DNA from: Ideonella sp. WA131b
GTDB lineage: Bacteria; Pseudomonadota; Gammaproteobacteria; Burkholderiales; Burkholderiaceae_C
Length of the DNA: 64,000 nt
Direction of reading: 5' to 3'
Assembly (NCBI GenBank): GCA_023657425.1
Contig: JAGTJW010000002.1
Span: forward strand, 300,431 to 364,430
Positions 37,501 through 48,776 of the stretch are shown here, one piece after another. The notes under the pieces were generated by a model. The model saw nothing but the letters and a program-made list of their open reading frames with translations. It was not told the origin of the DNA and did no database searches. The position numbers were made by a program, and so were the translations under genes. How positions within the stretch are numbered: position 1 is the first letter of the stretch; every line of letters starts with the position of its first letter.

Positions 37501-39600
37501 GGGTCGAAGACGCGACTTCTCTTCGAGCAGATCGGAAAGGCTCGTGTCCCGGTCGCCGCCGGTGAGGACGAAGTCCACGGGCGCATTGGTCAGACTGTCA
37601 TCGGGCCGCATCGTGTCCTTGAAGGCGTCGTGGCCCAGCCGTCGAAGCGAGGCTGGAGCGGTGATGTCGTTGGCGCCGACGTCGGACATGGGCAGCAGCA
37701 GATCGACGCTGCCGGCATCCGCAACGTCGAGGTCGAGCAGGTCGCGCGCCAAGGCGTACAGGATCAGCACCTCGCGGTAGGCAGGCAGGTCGAACAGCTC
37801 GCCGCGGCTCTTGCGGTACAGCAATGCTTCAAGCTCTGCCACAGCGTCCAGCGGCCGCCCCCAGACCTGCTGCAGACGCGGGACGATGCCGGGGTAGTCT
37901 TCCAGCAAGCGGCCGCTGGTGAGATCGACACCCCACTGCGGCGCGTAGGCGTTGAAGCGCTGGTTGAAGCGCTGGCGCATGCGCTCATAGGCCGCGTGGT
38001 CGTCTCTGCGGTGGTGGATCTCCAGCAGCTTCAGGTAGGGCAGCGGACTGCCGCCACCGGTGCTGCGCAGATGCTCGGCCAGCAAGTTGACCGCGGCCTC
38101 GTCCTGACCCAGCACCATGAAGAACTCGGCCTGCTGCTCAAGGTCAAGCAGTTCCTCTATCGACACGTCGCGAGGCGACGCCTCGTTGCCACGTCCACCC
38201 CCCGGCTGCGTGTCGGCGCGGTTCAACGGTCTATCGGGCAAGCCGCCTGGCTCGAACAAGGCCACGGCCGGCGGTTGGCCAAGGAGATTCACATCAGCGT
38301 CTTGGCCAGGCAGTGTCTCGCTGCGCATGCCAGGAGGCAGCGTGGTCGGGGGCGGCGGCCAGGCCAGGGGTGGGGCCGCTGGCGGCCACCCGCGCTGAGC
38401 ACCAGCGCTGGCTGCGGCCAGCTTGCGCCCGGCTTCCGTCACGGTGCCGCTCTCGGGGCTGCTGCTGACGGGGGAGCTGCCACCCTCCCGCGACATGAAG
38501 GCCACCGGCGCCGCCGGCATCCGGGACGACGGCGTTGCGTCGAGACCGCCCTGACCCGACAGCGATGTGTCGGGCCCGGCGCCGCCGAAGGCGTCGGCCT
38601 GCTGTTGCCACTGCTCGCGCTGTGCTGCCTGCACGCGGCCCAGGCGCCACGCCAGCCACGCCGCCACCGCGGCCAGCAGCAGCCAGGACAGCATCAGGGG
38701 CATCGTCCAGCGTGACGACGATTGGGCCTCGAGCAGCTGCCCGCTCAGCGAGGCAATCAGGTCGCGGCTGGCCGCACCCTCGCTGCGCAGCTGGGCCAAC
38801 TCCAACTCAAGCGCCTCCACGCGCTGTGCCGAAGCCGAGGCGGCGTAAGCAGCCGCTTGCGCGGCACTGGCGGCCTGGGCGACGGCCGCCATGGCCTGCG
38901 CTACGGCATTGGGCTGCGATTTGCCGCTGCCGCGTCGGGGTGCGACCTCGGTCAGGTCAAGCTGCAGCCGCGGTGCCGCGCCGGCACGCTCCGCTTCGGC
39001 GCGCTGCCGGGTCTCGCGGGCAGCACGCTGTCGGGCCAGCCGCTCCTCGCTCAGCCGAGCCCGACGTGCCTCACGTGCAAGGTCCTGCTCCGCGGACAAC
39101 GCAGCCGAGGGCGCGGTCCGCGGTGGTTCGGCAGGCGCTGCCGGCATCGCATCAACACCCCGCCCGGCTGACACGGCCGCCGAAACGACAGGCGGGCTGA
39201 CTGCCAGGGCCTGAGTCGGCGACGGCGACGACATGCCCATGTCGGGGGGGTCGGCGAACACCACGTAGCTGCGGGCCATGCGGTTGCTGCAGATCACGAC
39301 CAGTTGCACCTGCACGACGGGTTCGTCCACGTTGCCCTGGGTCTGCACCCGCACGCGTGCCGCCGTCGCGCTCGTCATGTCCACGAGAGTGCGCACCAGC
39401 GGCGGTGGAACGCGACGGTCGCCGATGACGACATCGGCCGACACGCACTCGGAGCTGAGGACCTCGCCCGGGTCGAGCCGGGCGGCCACTCCGAAGTTCA
39501 GGGGCTGGCCCAGCGTGGCGCCAGATTCAGCAGGACCAAGGCTCGCGGCGCCAGCCCCGCCTGCCATGGCCAGCAGACAGGCGGTCGCGTACCGGATCAT
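37498..39600 (-). CDS. FimV-like membrane protein
   Basis: 700 residues from the ATG at 39600, which gives a clean signal peptide (MIRYATACLLAMAGGAGAAS). An ATG 45 bases earlier (39645) is possible. An N-terminal domain (residues about 20-120) resembles the FimV N-terminal domain (a C-terminal hint is SYVVFADPP). Then come a Glu/Arg/Ala-rich coiled coil, one span (LMLSWLLLAAVAAWLAWRLG), a Pro-rich linker and a C-terminal TPR-like part (DLEQQAEFFMVLGQDEAAVN). FimV-like proteins support type IV pili and polar organisation. No LysM motif was spotted. The stop is in an element-like CTAG. Confidence 0.7.
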   Translation of the reverse strand: MIRYATACLLAMAGGAGAASLGPAESGATLGQPLNFGVAARLDPGEVLSSECVSADVVIGDRRVPPPLVRTLVDMTSATAARVRVQTQGNVDEPVVQVQLVVICSNRMARSYVVFADPPDMGMSSPSPTQALAVSPPVVSAAVSAGRGVDAMPAAPAEPPRTAPSAALSAEQDLAREARRARLSEERLARQRAARETRQRAEAERAGAAPRLQLDLTEVAPRRGSGKSQPNAVAQAMAAVAQAASAAQAAAYAASASAQRVEALELELAQLRSEGAASRDLIASLSGQLLEAQSSSRWTMPLMLSWLLLAAVAAWLAWRLGRVQAAQREQWQQQADAFGGAGPDTSLSGQGGLDATPSSRMPAAPVAFMSREGGSSPVSSSPESGTVTEAGRKLAAASAGAQRGWPPAAPPLAWPPPPTTLPPGMRSETLPGQDADVNLLGQPPAVALFEPGGLPDRPLNRADTQPGGGRGNEASPRDVSIEELLDLEQQAEFFMVLGQDEAAVNLLAEHLRSTGGGSPLPYLKLLEIHHRRDDHAAYERMRQRFNQRFNAYAPQWGVDLTSGRLLEDYPGIVPRLQQVWGRPLDAVAELEALLYRKSRGELFDLPAYREVLILYALARDLLDLDVADAGSVDLLLPMSDVGANDITAPASLRRLGHDAFKDTMRPDDSLTNAPVDFVLTGGDRDTSLSDLLEEKSRLRP

Positions 39601-39789
39601 GGCCCCGCCGGTGTTCCGTGCGAACCAGGGCCAGCGGCGATGCATCAGGTAAGTCTTGTGTCGAGTTACTTCAGCGAATTCACTCTAGCAGAAGGGTGCA
39701 CGGAGCGCCGCAGGGGGCGAGGCCCTGCCTGGCAGCAGGAGCAGGATCGTGTCATCTTTCGTGGCCGGGCAGCCTGCGGCGTTCGGCAC

Positions 39790-40575
39790 TCAGCGATCCC
39801 ATCCCGGGTGATGGCATGCCAAACGCCGGAGCAGGCCCGGCCAAGCAATTTGTGCGCCAAGGCCGCGCGTGCCGGCGGCAGCCTGCTCTCGCGCGGTGGC
39901 CACGATGCCCGGATCGATGCCGATGAGCGCGCCGCCACCGGCCTGCGCACGCAACTGGATGCTGCACGAGGTCTCGAAGAAGTACATCGCCAGGAAGGCC
40001 TCGGCCACGCTGCGGCCCACCGCGAGCAGACCGTGGTTGCGCAGCATGAGGTGGGTGTTGGTGCCGAGGTCGGCCACGAGGCGCGGCTTCTCGTCATCGC
40101 GCAGTGCCACGCCTTCGTAGTTGTGATAACCGAGCGACGACAGCACGAAGATCGAGTGCTGCGAGATCGGCAGCAGCCCGCCCTTCTGCGCCGAGACCGC
40201 CACGCCGTTGATGGTGTGCGTGTGCAGCACACAGCCGGCGTCGTGGCGTGCGCCGTGCACGGCGCTGTGGATGACGAAGCCCGCGGGGTTCACGGCATGC
40301 GGCGTGTCGTCGAGCTTGACGCCGTGCGCATCGACCTTGACCAGGCTGGACGCCGTCATCTCCTCGAACATCAGGCCGTAGGGATTGATGAGGAAGGCGC
40401 CCGTGGGTTCACCGCGATCGTCGTCGACGCGGGCGCTGATGTGCGTGAAGACCAGGTCGTCCCATCCGAACAGCGCCACCAAGCGGTAGGCCGCGGCGAG
40501 GTCGCAGCGCAGCCGCCACTCCGCGTCGGCGATGTGGGTGGGGCGGACCGCGGCGGGCTCGGCGCTCGTGCTCAT
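39790..40575 (-). CDS. Class II aldolase/adducin-family protein
   Basis: A 261-residue protein of the zinc-dependent class II aldolase/adducin fold. The metal-binding His residues are in FTHISARVDD, CVLHTHTINGVAV and LRNHGLLAVG. Such enzymes include fuculose-phosphate aldolase, but many members, like this one with C-terminal ...PGLLRRLACHHPGWDR, are of unknown substrate. CCGGAG precedes the ATG at 40575. It is divergent from a Crp/Fnr regulator with 23 bases between the starts. Confidence 0.82.
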   Translation of the reverse strand: MSTSAEPAAVRPTHIADAEWRLRCDLAAAYRLVALFGWDDLVFTHISARVDDDRGEPTGAFLINPYGLMFEEMTASSLVKVDAHGVKLDDTPHAVNPAGFVIHSAVHGARHDAGCVLHTHTINGVAVSAQKGGLLPISQHSIFVLSSLGYHNYEGVALRDDEKPRLVADLGTNTHLMLRNHGLLAVGRSVAEAFLAMYFFETSCSIQLRAQAGGGALIGIDPGIVATAREQAAAGTRGLGAQIAWPGLLRRLACHHPGWDR

Positions 40576-40598
40576 GGGCGACTCCGGAGAGGGCGACA

Positions 40599-41348
40599 AT
40601 GCATGTTCCGCCCCTGTCGCTCGCACGACAAGCCATGAATACCCCGGTCCTTACACTCGACGAACAGCACAACATCGACAGCGGCGCGTGGTTCAGCAAG
40701 CTCTCGACCCCCTTACGAGCAGACATCTTGTCACGCGCCCGGGTGCGGCGCTTGGCCGACGCCGAACCCTTGGCCAGCCGTGGCGCGCCGGCCGAGGAGT
40801 GGTGCGCGGTGGCACGCGGCGCAGTGCGCATCAGCTCGGTGTCGCTGTCGGGCAAGCAGGTGACGCTCACCTACGCCGAGCCAGGCAGCTGGTTCGGCGA
40901 CATCGCACTCTTCGACGGCCTGCCGCGCACGCACGATGCCGATGCGCACGGCCCGACGACGCTGCTCACCGTGCGCAAGACCGATTTCCGCGCGCTGCTG
41001 CAGCACCACGTGGAGCTGTACGACGCGCTGCTGCGACTGAACTGCCGCCGCCTGCGCCTGATGTTCGACAGCTTCGAGGACCTGAACACGCGCCCGCTGC
41101 AGGCGCGGCTGGCCAAGCAGCTGTTGCTGCTGGCGCGCAGCTACGGCGTCGCACATGGGTCCGACGGCAGCGAGATCCGCATCGGCCTGGCGCTGGCGCA
41201 GGAAGATCTGGCGCAACTGCTCGGTGCCTCGCGCCAGCGCGTCAATCAGGAGCTGAAGGGCTTCGAGCGCGAGGGCGCCCTGCGCGTGGAGCCGACGCGG
41301 CTGGTGGTGACCTCGCGCGAGAAGCTGATGGCTGCGGCCGAGCGTTGA
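40599..41348 (+). CDS. Crp/Fnr-family transcriptional regulator (second)
   Basis: A 249-residue regulator: a cyclic-nucleotide-binding fold (residues about 30-140, with GSWFGDIALFDGLPRTHDA) followed by a winged helix (LAQEDLAQLLGASRQRVNQEL). No Cys cluster of the Fnr type. The ATG at 40599 has GGAGAGGG upstream; Met13 is an alternative. It may control the divergent aldolase or the following phosphotransferase/acyl-CoA dehydrogenase genes; this is inferred from position only. Confidence 0.83.
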   Translation: MHVPPLSLARQAMNTPVLTLDEQHNIDSGAWFSKLSTPLRADILSRARVRRLADAEPLASRGAPAEEWCAVARGAVRISSVSLSGKQVTLTYAEPGSWFGDIALFDGLPRTHDADAHGPTTLLTVRKTDFRALLQHHVELYDALLRLNCRRLRLMFDSFEDLNTRPLQARLAKQLLLLARSYGVAHGSDGSEIRIGLALAQEDLAQLLGASRQRVNQELKGFEREGALRVEPTRLVVTSREKLMAAAER

Positions 41349-41395
41349 AGACGCGCCCGCCACGCTTGAACGACTAGACCGGAGACCCGCCCCAC

Positions 41396-42481
41396 ATGGA
41401 CCGCTACACCGGCACCAGGCCGATGGCCGAGAGCCACGCCTTCGACGTCGCCGCGCTCGAGCGCCACCTCGTGCAGCACCTGCCCGGCTTCGACGGCACG
41501 CTGACCGTGACGCAGTTCAAGGGCGGCCAGAGCAACCCCACCTACCTGCTGGCCACGCCCACCCGGCGCTGGGCTTTGCGCAGCAAGCCGGGGCCGGTGG
41601 CGAAGCTGCTGCCATCGGCGCACGCCATCGAGCGCGAATACCGCGTGATGAAGGCGCTGGCCGGCCGCGGCGTTCCGGTGCCGGCGATGGGCCTGCTGTG
41701 CGAGGACGAGTCCGTCATCGGCCGCGCGTTCTACGTCATGGAGTTCGTCGAGGGCCGTGTGCTGTGGGAGCAATCTCTGCCCGGCATGAGCACGGCCGAG
41801 CGCGGCGCGGTCTACGACGAGATGAACCGTGTCATTGCGGCGCTGCACACGGTGGACGTGGCCGCCGCGGGCCTGGCCGACTACGGCAAGCCCGGCAGTT
41901 ACTTCGAGCGCCAGATCGGCCGCTGGAGCAAGCAGTACCTGGCCTCACGCACCGAGGACATCCCCGAGATGGAGCGCCTGATCGATTGGCTGCCCGCGCG
42001 CCTGCCGGCCAGCGCGCGCGACGAGCGGCAGGCCTCGGTGGTCCACGGCGACTTCCGCCTGGACAACCTGGTGTTCCACGCCACCGAGCCGCGGGTCTTG
42101 GCGGTGCTCGACTGGGAGCTGTCGACGCTGGGCCACCCGCTGGCGGACTTCAGCTACCACTGCATGGCCTGGCATATCCCGCCGGGCGTGTTCCGCGGCA
42201 TCGGCGGGCTTGATCTCGCAGCGCTGGGCATTCCCACCGAGGCCGAGTACGTGCGGCGTTACGCCGAGCGCACCGGGCTTGGCGGCGCATCCACCGGGGC
42301 GCTGATGGCCGACTGGAACTTCTACCTCGCCTACAACCTGTTCCGCCTGGGCAGCATCACCCAGGGCATCGCCAAGCGCGTGGTCGACGGCATCGCGTCG
42401 AGCGCCGAGGCACGCGCCACGGGCGCCGCCACGCGCACGCTGGCCGAGCTGGCCTGGCACTTTGCCCGCCAGGCGGCCTGA
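41396..42481 (+). CDS. Phosphotransferase-family protein (ACAD10/11 N-terminal-like)
   Basis: A 361-residue aminoglycoside-phosphotransferase-fold kinase. It has the nucleotide region [12 protein letters not shown] and the catalytic loop [14 protein letters not shown] followed by [19 protein letters not shown]. This family often sits beside an acyl-CoA dehydrogenase. In mammalian ACAD10/11 the two activities are fused and convert 4-hydroxy acids for beta-oxidation. The next gene, 34 bases on, is such a dehydrogenase, so the same role is a good inference. Confidence 0.85.
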   Translation: MDRYTGTRPMAESHAFDVAALERHLVQHLPGFDGTLTVTQFKGGQSNPTYLLATPTRRWALRSKPGPVAKLLPSAHAIEREYRVMKALAGRGVPVPAMGLLCEDESVIGRAFYVMEFVEGRVLWEQSLPGMSTAERGAVYDEMNRVIAALHTVDVAAAGLADYGKPGSYFERQIGRWSKQYLASRTEDIPEMERLIDWLPARLPASARDERQASVVHGDFRLDNLVFHATEPRVLAVLDWELSTLGHPLADFSYHCMAWHIPPGVFRGIGGLDLAALGIPTEAEYVRRYAERTGLGGASTGALMADWNFYLAYNLFRLGSITQGIAKRVVDGIASSAEARATGAATRTLAELAWHFARQAA

Positions 42482-42515
42482 GCGCGGCCACCCCGCATCA
42501 ACCGGAGACGACACG

Positions 42516-43775
<1,260 letters not shown>

Positions 43776-43940
43776 GGCTGTCCGAGCTCTTGGGCCGAAG
43801 GCGCTTCGACCAAGGCGAAATCCCTCGGCTGCTTCGGCTGCTGCGAGTTGCCGTGGTTCCGGCAGTCGGTCGTGGCAACAAGCGCTTGATCCCGAATCCT
43901 TTGGCCGCGCAAGGAGAGCGGTCAACTGCCGGATCCAGGC

Positions 43941-44675
43941 TTACCTGCTGCGCTCGTCGCCGGGCAGAGCGCTGGTGCTCGACAACCCGGGCAGCAGGCT
44001 CGGCGAATTCGCGTCGCGGCTCCCGGCGGCCACGCGCTGCGCCTCGCGCATCGCGGTCTCGAACAGGCGCAGCCAAGCCTGGAGCGCCGGCAGCTCGGGA
44101 TCGGCCAGCGCAGTGCGCAGCATGAGGCGACCGCGGCCGATCATCAGCACCATCGGCACCGCGGCCTCGACACGCAGCGCTGCCAGCGACTGCGCCAGAG
44201 GTCCGGCCAGCCACTGCAGCAGCCAGGGCTTGAGGCTGGACAGCGCGACGTAGCGGTCGGCGAGCTGGCCCAGGTCCTTGCTGTCGAGCCTGGGGAACAT
44301 CACCAGCCAGCGCATCTCGGGCGGCGTCTGGTTGTCGATGCGCGTCTGCACGCCCTCGACGTACTGTTCGAAGACGTCCTTTTCCATCTGCTCCTGCAGT
44401 GGAACGTTCATCACCACCACCTGCAGCTCGGCGCTCAGGCCCAACTCGGCTCGGATGCGCAGTTCGTGCCCGGCGATGTACGGCCGCTGTGAAGGCCCCC
44501 ACTCGAGCCTCCAGGGCGATGCACCGAGTCGGCCGTCAACCACGAAGCCTTCGTCGGGCACAGGGCGGAAACCGTATTGACGCTGATGTGCCCAGGGCAC
44601 GAGGTCTTCCCAGTCATGACTCTCCTGAGCGGTGCCACCGGCGCCGGAGAACAGCCGCTTCAGTACGCCCAGCAT
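43941..44675 (-). CDS. Conserved hypothetical protein, function not recognised
   Basis: 244 residues, no signal peptide and no clear membrane span. It starts MLGVLKRLFSGAGGTAQESH and has patches such as WEDLVPWAHQRQYGFRPVPD and FVVDGRLGASPWRLEWGPSQ that look like an ordered soluble protein. I cannot name a family. It converges with the acyl-CoA dehydrogenase (165 bases of empty sequence between) and diverges from a GST gene with 37 bases between starts. Codon use looks like that of its neighbours. Confidence 0.7.
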   Translation of the reverse strand: MLGVLKRLFSGAGGTAQESHDWEDLVPWAHQRQYGFRPVPDEGFVVDGRLGASPWRLEWGPSQRPYIAGHELRIRAELGLSAELQVVVMNVPLQEQMEKDVFEQYVEGVQTRIDNQTPPEMRWLVMFPRLDSKDLGQLADRYVALSSLKPWLLQWLAGPLAQSLAALRVEAAVPMVLMIGRGRLMLRTALADPELPALQAWLRLFETAMREAQRVAAGSRDANSPSLLPGLSSTSALPGDERSR

Positions 44676-44712
44676 GGTTCAGAATCCCTCGGGTCCGCCA
44701 GGAGACGACACG

Positions 44713-45405
44713 ATGATCGAAGTGTATTCGTGGGCCACCCCCAACGGCCACAAGGTCCACATCATGCTCGAGGAGTGCGGCCTGCCCTACCGTGTGCACG
44801 CGGTGGACATCGGCGCGGGCGACCAGTTCAAGCCCGAGTTCCTGGCCATCAGCCCCAACAACAAGATCCCGGCCATCACCGACCCCGACGGGCCCGACGG
44901 CCAGCCGATCTCGCTGTTCGAGAGCGGCGCGATCCTGCTCTACCTGGCCGGCAAGACCGGCCGCTTCCTTCCCGAGGGCACAGCCGCGAAGTACGAGGTG
45001 CTGCAGTGGCTGATGTTCCAGATGGGCGGCGTCGGCCCGATGCTGGGCCAGGCCCACCACTTCCGCATCTACGCGCCCGAGAAGATTGCGTACGCCATCG
45101 ACCGCTACACCAACGAGGCCCGCCGCCTTTACGGTGTGATGAACAAACGGCTGGCGCGAAGCAAGTACCTGGGCGGGCCCGAGTACTCGATCGCCGACAT
45201 CGCGGTCTACCCCTGGCTGCGCAGCTGGAAGAACCAGGGCATCGACTGGAACGACTATCCGAACCTGCGCCGCTGGTTCGACGAGATCGGCGCCCGGCCC
45301 GCGGTGCAGCGCGGCTGCGAGGTGCTGGCTGCGGCGCGCAAGCCCCTCACCGACGACAAGGCGCGCGAGTTGCTGTTTGGCCAGGGGCAGTATCGGCAGC
45401 GCTGA
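44713..45405 (+). CDS. Glutathione S-transferase (YfcG/nu-class-like)
   Basis: A 230-residue GST. The N-terminal thioredoxin fold has [34 protein letters not shown] and [16 protein letters not shown]. The C-terminal helical domain has the N-capping region [15 protein letters not shown]. The TPNG motif with Asn in the active-site loop is typical of YfcG-type disulfide-bond reductases. GGAGACGAC lies directly upstream. Confidence 0.9.
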   Translation: MIEVYSWATPNGHKVHIMLEECGLPYRVHAVDIGAGDQFKPEFLAISPNNKIPAITDPDGPDGQPISLFESGAILLYLAGKTGRFLPEGTAAKYEVLQWLMFQMGGVGPMLGQAHHFRIYAPEKIAYAIDRYTNEARRLYGVMNKRLARSKYLGGPEYSIADIAVYPWLRSWKNQGIDWNDYPNLRRWFDEIGARPAVQRGCEVLAAARKPLTDDKARELLFGQGQYRQR

Positions 45406-45432
45406 CGCGGGCTGCCCGACAATCGGGCCCTG

Positions 45433-45509
45433 CTGCCCGTAGCTCAACTGGATAGAGCAGCGGCCTTCTAAGCCGCAGGTCGGGGGTTCGAGTCCCTCCG
45501 GGCAGGCCA
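45433..45509 (+). tRNA. tRNA-Arg(TCT)
   Basis: A full cloverleaf: acceptor stem CTGCCCG/CGGGCAG, anticodon stem GCGGC/GCCGC with loop CTTCTAA (anticodon TCT, reading AGA), T arm GGGGG-TTCGAGT-CCCTC, with encoded CCA. It lies between the GST gene and the helicase gene. Confidence 0.95.
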
Positions 45510-45554
45510 GCCGTCGGCTTTTCTGGCCTGGATGCCTATACAGTCCGCGCCATC

Positions 45555-47648
45555 GTGACGATGGCCGATCTCTCCACCGTGGCGCGCACCGGCGAGCTGA
45601 GCGCCGAGCAGCACGCCGCCGTGCACCACGGCGACGGGCCGCTGCTCGTGGTGGCCGGCGCCGGCAGCGGCAAGACCACCACGCTGGCTGCCCGCCTGGC
45701 AGCGCTGGTGCAGCGTGGGGCCGACCCCAGACGCGTCCTGCTGCTCAGCTTCTCGCGCCGCGCGGCCATCGAGCTGGCCGAACGCGCCGCTGCGCGGCTG
45801 CACGCCATGCTCGGACTGCCCGCCAGCACGCCGGCGCCGCGGCTGCCCTGGTGCGGCACCTTCCACGGCATCGCGGCCAGGTTGCTGCGTGCCGAGGCCG
45901 TGGCACTGGGGCTGGATCCTGGCTTCTCGGTGCTCGATGGCGCCGACGCCGAGGAGCTGATGGCCCAGCAGCGCCTGGCCCTCGGCCTGGCCGGCCGTTC
46001 AGTGGCCGCCCACCGCGTGCCCACAGCCGCCGTCTGCCTGGCGATCCACGCGCGCGGCGTGGCCACCGGCCTGCCCTTGGCCGAGGTGCTGCGGCTGCAC
46101 TTCCCCTGGTGCCAGCTGCCAGGCGACGACGACAGCCGCACACTCGCGTCGCTGTTCGCGGCCTATGGCAACGCCAAGCTGCAGCAGCGCCTGCTCGACT
46201 ACGACGACCTGCTCGACGCCTGGCAGCTGGCGCTGCAGCAAGGGCCGGTGGCCGAGCGGCTGCGCGCGCGCTTCGATCACGTCCTCGTCGACGAGGTGCA
46301 GGACCTCAACCCGCTGCAGTGGCGCATCGTCGAGTTGCTGCGCCCGGGCGGCCGGGGGCTGACCGCGGTCGGCGACGACGCGCAAGCCATCTACGGCTTC
46401 CGAGGTGCGGCCGTGGCCGGCATGCTGGGTTTCCCGGCGCGCTGCTCGCCACCGGCGCGCGTGCTCGTGCTGACCATCAACCACCGCAGCACGCCCCAGA
46501 TCGTGGCCAGCAGCAACGCCGTGATCGCACAGGCCACCGAGCGCTTCGCCAAGACGCTGACGAGCCCGCGGCCGCCGGGCGCGCGCCCGACACTGCACCT
46601 GGCCGCCGACGAGGCCGCCGAGGCCCGCGGCGTGGCCGGCGCCGTGCTCGAGGCGCGAGAGGGCGGCCTGGCCTTGCGGCGCCAGGCCGTGCTGTTCCGC
46701 ACCGCCACGCACAGCCAGGCGCTGGAGCTGGAGCTCCTGCGCCGCCGCGTGCCCTACGTCAAGTTCGGCGGCCTGCGCTTTATGGAGGCGGCGCACGTCA
46801 AGGACGTGCTGGCCGTGCTGCGCTGGGCCGATAACCCGGCGGCCACGCTGGCCGCGCAGCGCGTGGCGAGGCTGGTGCCCGGCATCGGGCCGGCGGCGCT
46901 GCAGCGCCTGGCGGCGGTGGGGTACGACCCGGATCGCTTCGAGCCGCCCCGCGCCGCTGCCACCCCCTGGGCGGCATTGCGTGCGCTGATGCAGACCCTG
47001 CGCGGCCCGCAGGCGCGCTGGCCCGACGACATGGCCCGCGTGCTCGATTGGTACCGCCCGCACCTGGAGAGGCTGCACGCCGACGCCACGCCGCGCGCCA
47101 CCGAGCTGCAGCAGCTGGCCACCAGCGCAGCACGCCACCGCGACCGCCTGGCCTTCGTCACCGAGCTGGTGCTCGAGCCGCCCTCGGGTCATGGCGCCGA
47201 GGCGGGCCCGCCACTGCGCGACGACGACTGGCTCACGCTGTCGACGCTCCACTCGGCCAAGGGCCAGGAGTGGAGCGCTGTGCACATCCTGCGCGTGGTC
47301 GACGGCGCCATCCCGTCCGACCTGGCCACGGGTCGCGCCACCGAGATCGAGGAGGAACGCCGCCTGCTCTACGTGGGCATGACGCGTGCACGCGACACGC
47401 TGGCGCTGTGGGCGCCGCAGGCCTTCCACGTCACGCAGCAGCGCGCGTGGGGCGGGCGTCACGTCACGGCGCTGCGCTCGCGCTTCGTCGACGAAGCGGT
47501 GCTGGCGACGCTCGACATGGCGGTCGAGACCACCGACCAGGTCCCGGCCCCCGAGGGCGCGGGGCGGTCCGCCTCGGCCGTGCCCTCCGATTCCGGGGGC
47601 CTGCTCGCCGAACTCGCGCGTCGGCGCCACCGCGGCTGGGCACCTTGA
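45555..47648 (+). CDS. UvrD/Rep-like ATP-dependent helicase
   Basis: A 697-residue SF1A helicase. Q-motif region LSAEQHAAVHHG, Walker A VVAGAGSGKTTTLAARL, motif II VLVDEVQDLNPLQ, motif III GDDAQAIYGFRGA, motif IV INHRSTPQIV, motif V STLHSAKGQEW, motif VI EEERRLLYVGMTRARDTL. All motifs are complete, so it should be active in unwinding DNA for repair or replication restart. The C-terminus lacks the long tail of UvrD. It marks the end of the core-like region; decayed genes follow directly. Confidence 0.9.
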   Translation: MTMADLSTVARTGELSAEQHAAVHHGDGPLLVVAGAGSGKTTTLAARLAALVQRGADPRRVLLLSFSRRAAIELAERAAARLHAMLGLPASTPAPRLPWCGTFHGIAARLLRAEAVALGLDPGFSVLDGADAEELMAQQRLALGLAGRSVAAHRVPTAAVCLAIHARGVATGLPLAEVLRLHFPWCQLPGDDDSRTLASLFAAYGNAKLQQRLLDYDDLLDAWQLALQQGPVAERLRARFDHVLVDEVQDLNPLQWRIVELLRPGGRGLTAVGDDAQAIYGFRGAAVAGMLGFPARCSPPARVLVLTINHRSTPQIVASSNAVIAQATERFAKTLTSPRPPGARPTLHLAADEAAEARGVAGAVLEAREGGLALRRQAVLFRTATHSQALELELLRRRVPYVKFGGLRFMEAAHVKDVLAVLRWADNPAATLAAQRVARLVPGIGPAALQRLAAVGYDPDRFEPPRAAATPWAALRALMQTLRGPQARWPDDMARVLDWYRPHLERLHADATPRATELQQLATSAARHRDRLAFVTELVLEPPSGHGAEAGPPLRDDDWLTLSTLHSAKGQEWSAVHILRVVDGAIPSDLATGRATEIEEERRLLYVGMTRARDTLALWAPQAFHVTQQRAWGGRHVTALRSRFVDEAVLATLDMAVETTDQVPAPEGAGRSASAVPSDSGGLLAELARRRHRGWAP

Positions 47649-47649
47649 C

Positions 47650-48320
47650 CGGCCTCGTTGAGGACATCGGCCGTGGTTGCGCGCAGCGCCTTGACCACGT
47701 CGGCCGGCAGCCCCTCCCCCCGATCTTTCGCTGGATGACGATCTCCGAGACCGTGCTGGGCTCGTGCCAACCGCTGGCGTAATTGTTCTTCCCCGCGTTC
47801 GGCAGTCCCGGGCGCGCGTCGAGGAACGGGACGACGAACTCGGCTGCATCGATCACGCCGCGCTCCAGTGCCGGGAAGTTCTCGCCGCCGGGCAACTGGC
47901 GCACTTCCACGCCGAGCGCCGAGCAGATGCGCCCCGCCAGCCCCGGAATCCGCATCTTCACGCCCTTCCGGTCCGCCAGGCTGCGGATCTCCTTCTTGAA
48001 CCAGCCCGTCGTCTGCACGCCCGAGCAGCCGGCCGCAAACGGCACCACCTTCAGCGGGCGGTAGGTCTCCTCCCACAGCGCATTGCCGCCGCCGAACGGC
48101 AGCCACGCGCAGTGGCCCAGGAAGCTCATGCCGACGGGCACGGTGGCAACGTACTGCGCCGCGAAGGCCGGCAGCAGTTCGCCGGCGGCGAACACCTGGA
48201 TCTTGATGCGGCTGTTGGACCTCTTGTCCACGCGCTCGGCAAAGGTGGCCGCACTGCCGGGGCCCACCTGGTAGAAGGGCAGACCGGCCGGCCAGGTGGT
48301 GGTCATGCGCCAGCGGAAGT
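47650..48320 (-). pseudogene. Broken TRAP-transporter binding protein (DctP-type)
   Basis: The minus-strand frame reads TTTWPAGLPFYQVGPGSA, VQTTGWFKKEIRSLADRKGV and KMRIPGLAGR, then LPGGENFPALERGVIDAAE and NYASGWHEP, all of which match the DctP family of TRAP solute receptors. Damage is clear. There is no signal peptide. About 50 residues seem missing between GELLPAF and VATVPVGM. After QRKIGG the reading frame shifts at a G-run, and the C-terminus (LPADVVKALRATTADVLNEA) continues in another frame. No DctQM permease genes are seen. The product cannot function. Confidence 0.75.
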
Positions 48321-48530
48321 TCACCAGGTGCCGAACCCGATCAGCAAGAGCGCCAGCGGCACCGACACCACGAACACCAGCGCGGCCCACAGCGGCGCGG
48401 ACCAAAAAGGTGCGAATCTGCCAGTTGTAGTGGGACACGAGCCAGGTGCCGCGGGCGTCGCTGCCCTTCACGCAGTTGATGACCACCGCGATGATCGAGG
48501 GCCAGCCGAAGATGAAGGCGCCGATGAACC
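48321..48530 (-). pseudogene. Frameshifted small membrane protein (DUF4870-like)
   Basis: The frame FIGAFIFGWPSIIAVVINCV continues with KGSDARGTWLVSHYNWQIRTF, a pattern I associate with small DUF4870-type membrane proteins. At a run of five A (48404-48408, five T on the coding strand) the frame shifts. Removing one T restores WSAPLWAALVFVVSVPLALL up to a TGA at 48323-48321. The N-terminus is also lost in rearranged sequence near 48530. Confidence 0.6.
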
Positions 48531-48589
48531 TTGGGTGATCGCCTGGTTGATCACGGGGTCGTCACAAGTCGATCCCGAGGGCGTTTGCT

Positions 48590-48776
48590 CGTCCCAAGGA
48601 AGGCCAGTGCGAAGGTCGGCCGCCGCTTCAGGCGACTGCATGCGCAAGGCCCGATCGCCAAGATCCCGCGCACCCGACGCTGGCGCGTCAGCGACCACGG
48701 GCGCAAGGTCATGGGGTCCACCATGTACCTGCGCGAGCGCCACTTCCCGAATGTCTACGCCGGCGTCATGCACTGA
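48590..48776 (+). pseudogene. C-terminal winged-helix-like fragment
   Basis: The plus-strand frame KVGRRFRRLHAQGPIAKIPR, TRRWRVSDHGRKVM, LRERHFPNVYAGVMH ends in TGA. It has the look of a winged helix near the C-terminus of a larger protein, of a kind often found beside mobile DNA. No N-terminal part is present upstream, where unrelated remnants lie. The 237 bases between here and the next gene are noticeably A/T-richer and hold no gene I can support. Confidence 0.45.

Noticed and set aside
45999-47849. A 616-codon minus-strand frame opposite the helicase
   Set aside because: It has no recognisable motif; the plus strand has every SF1 helicase motif.
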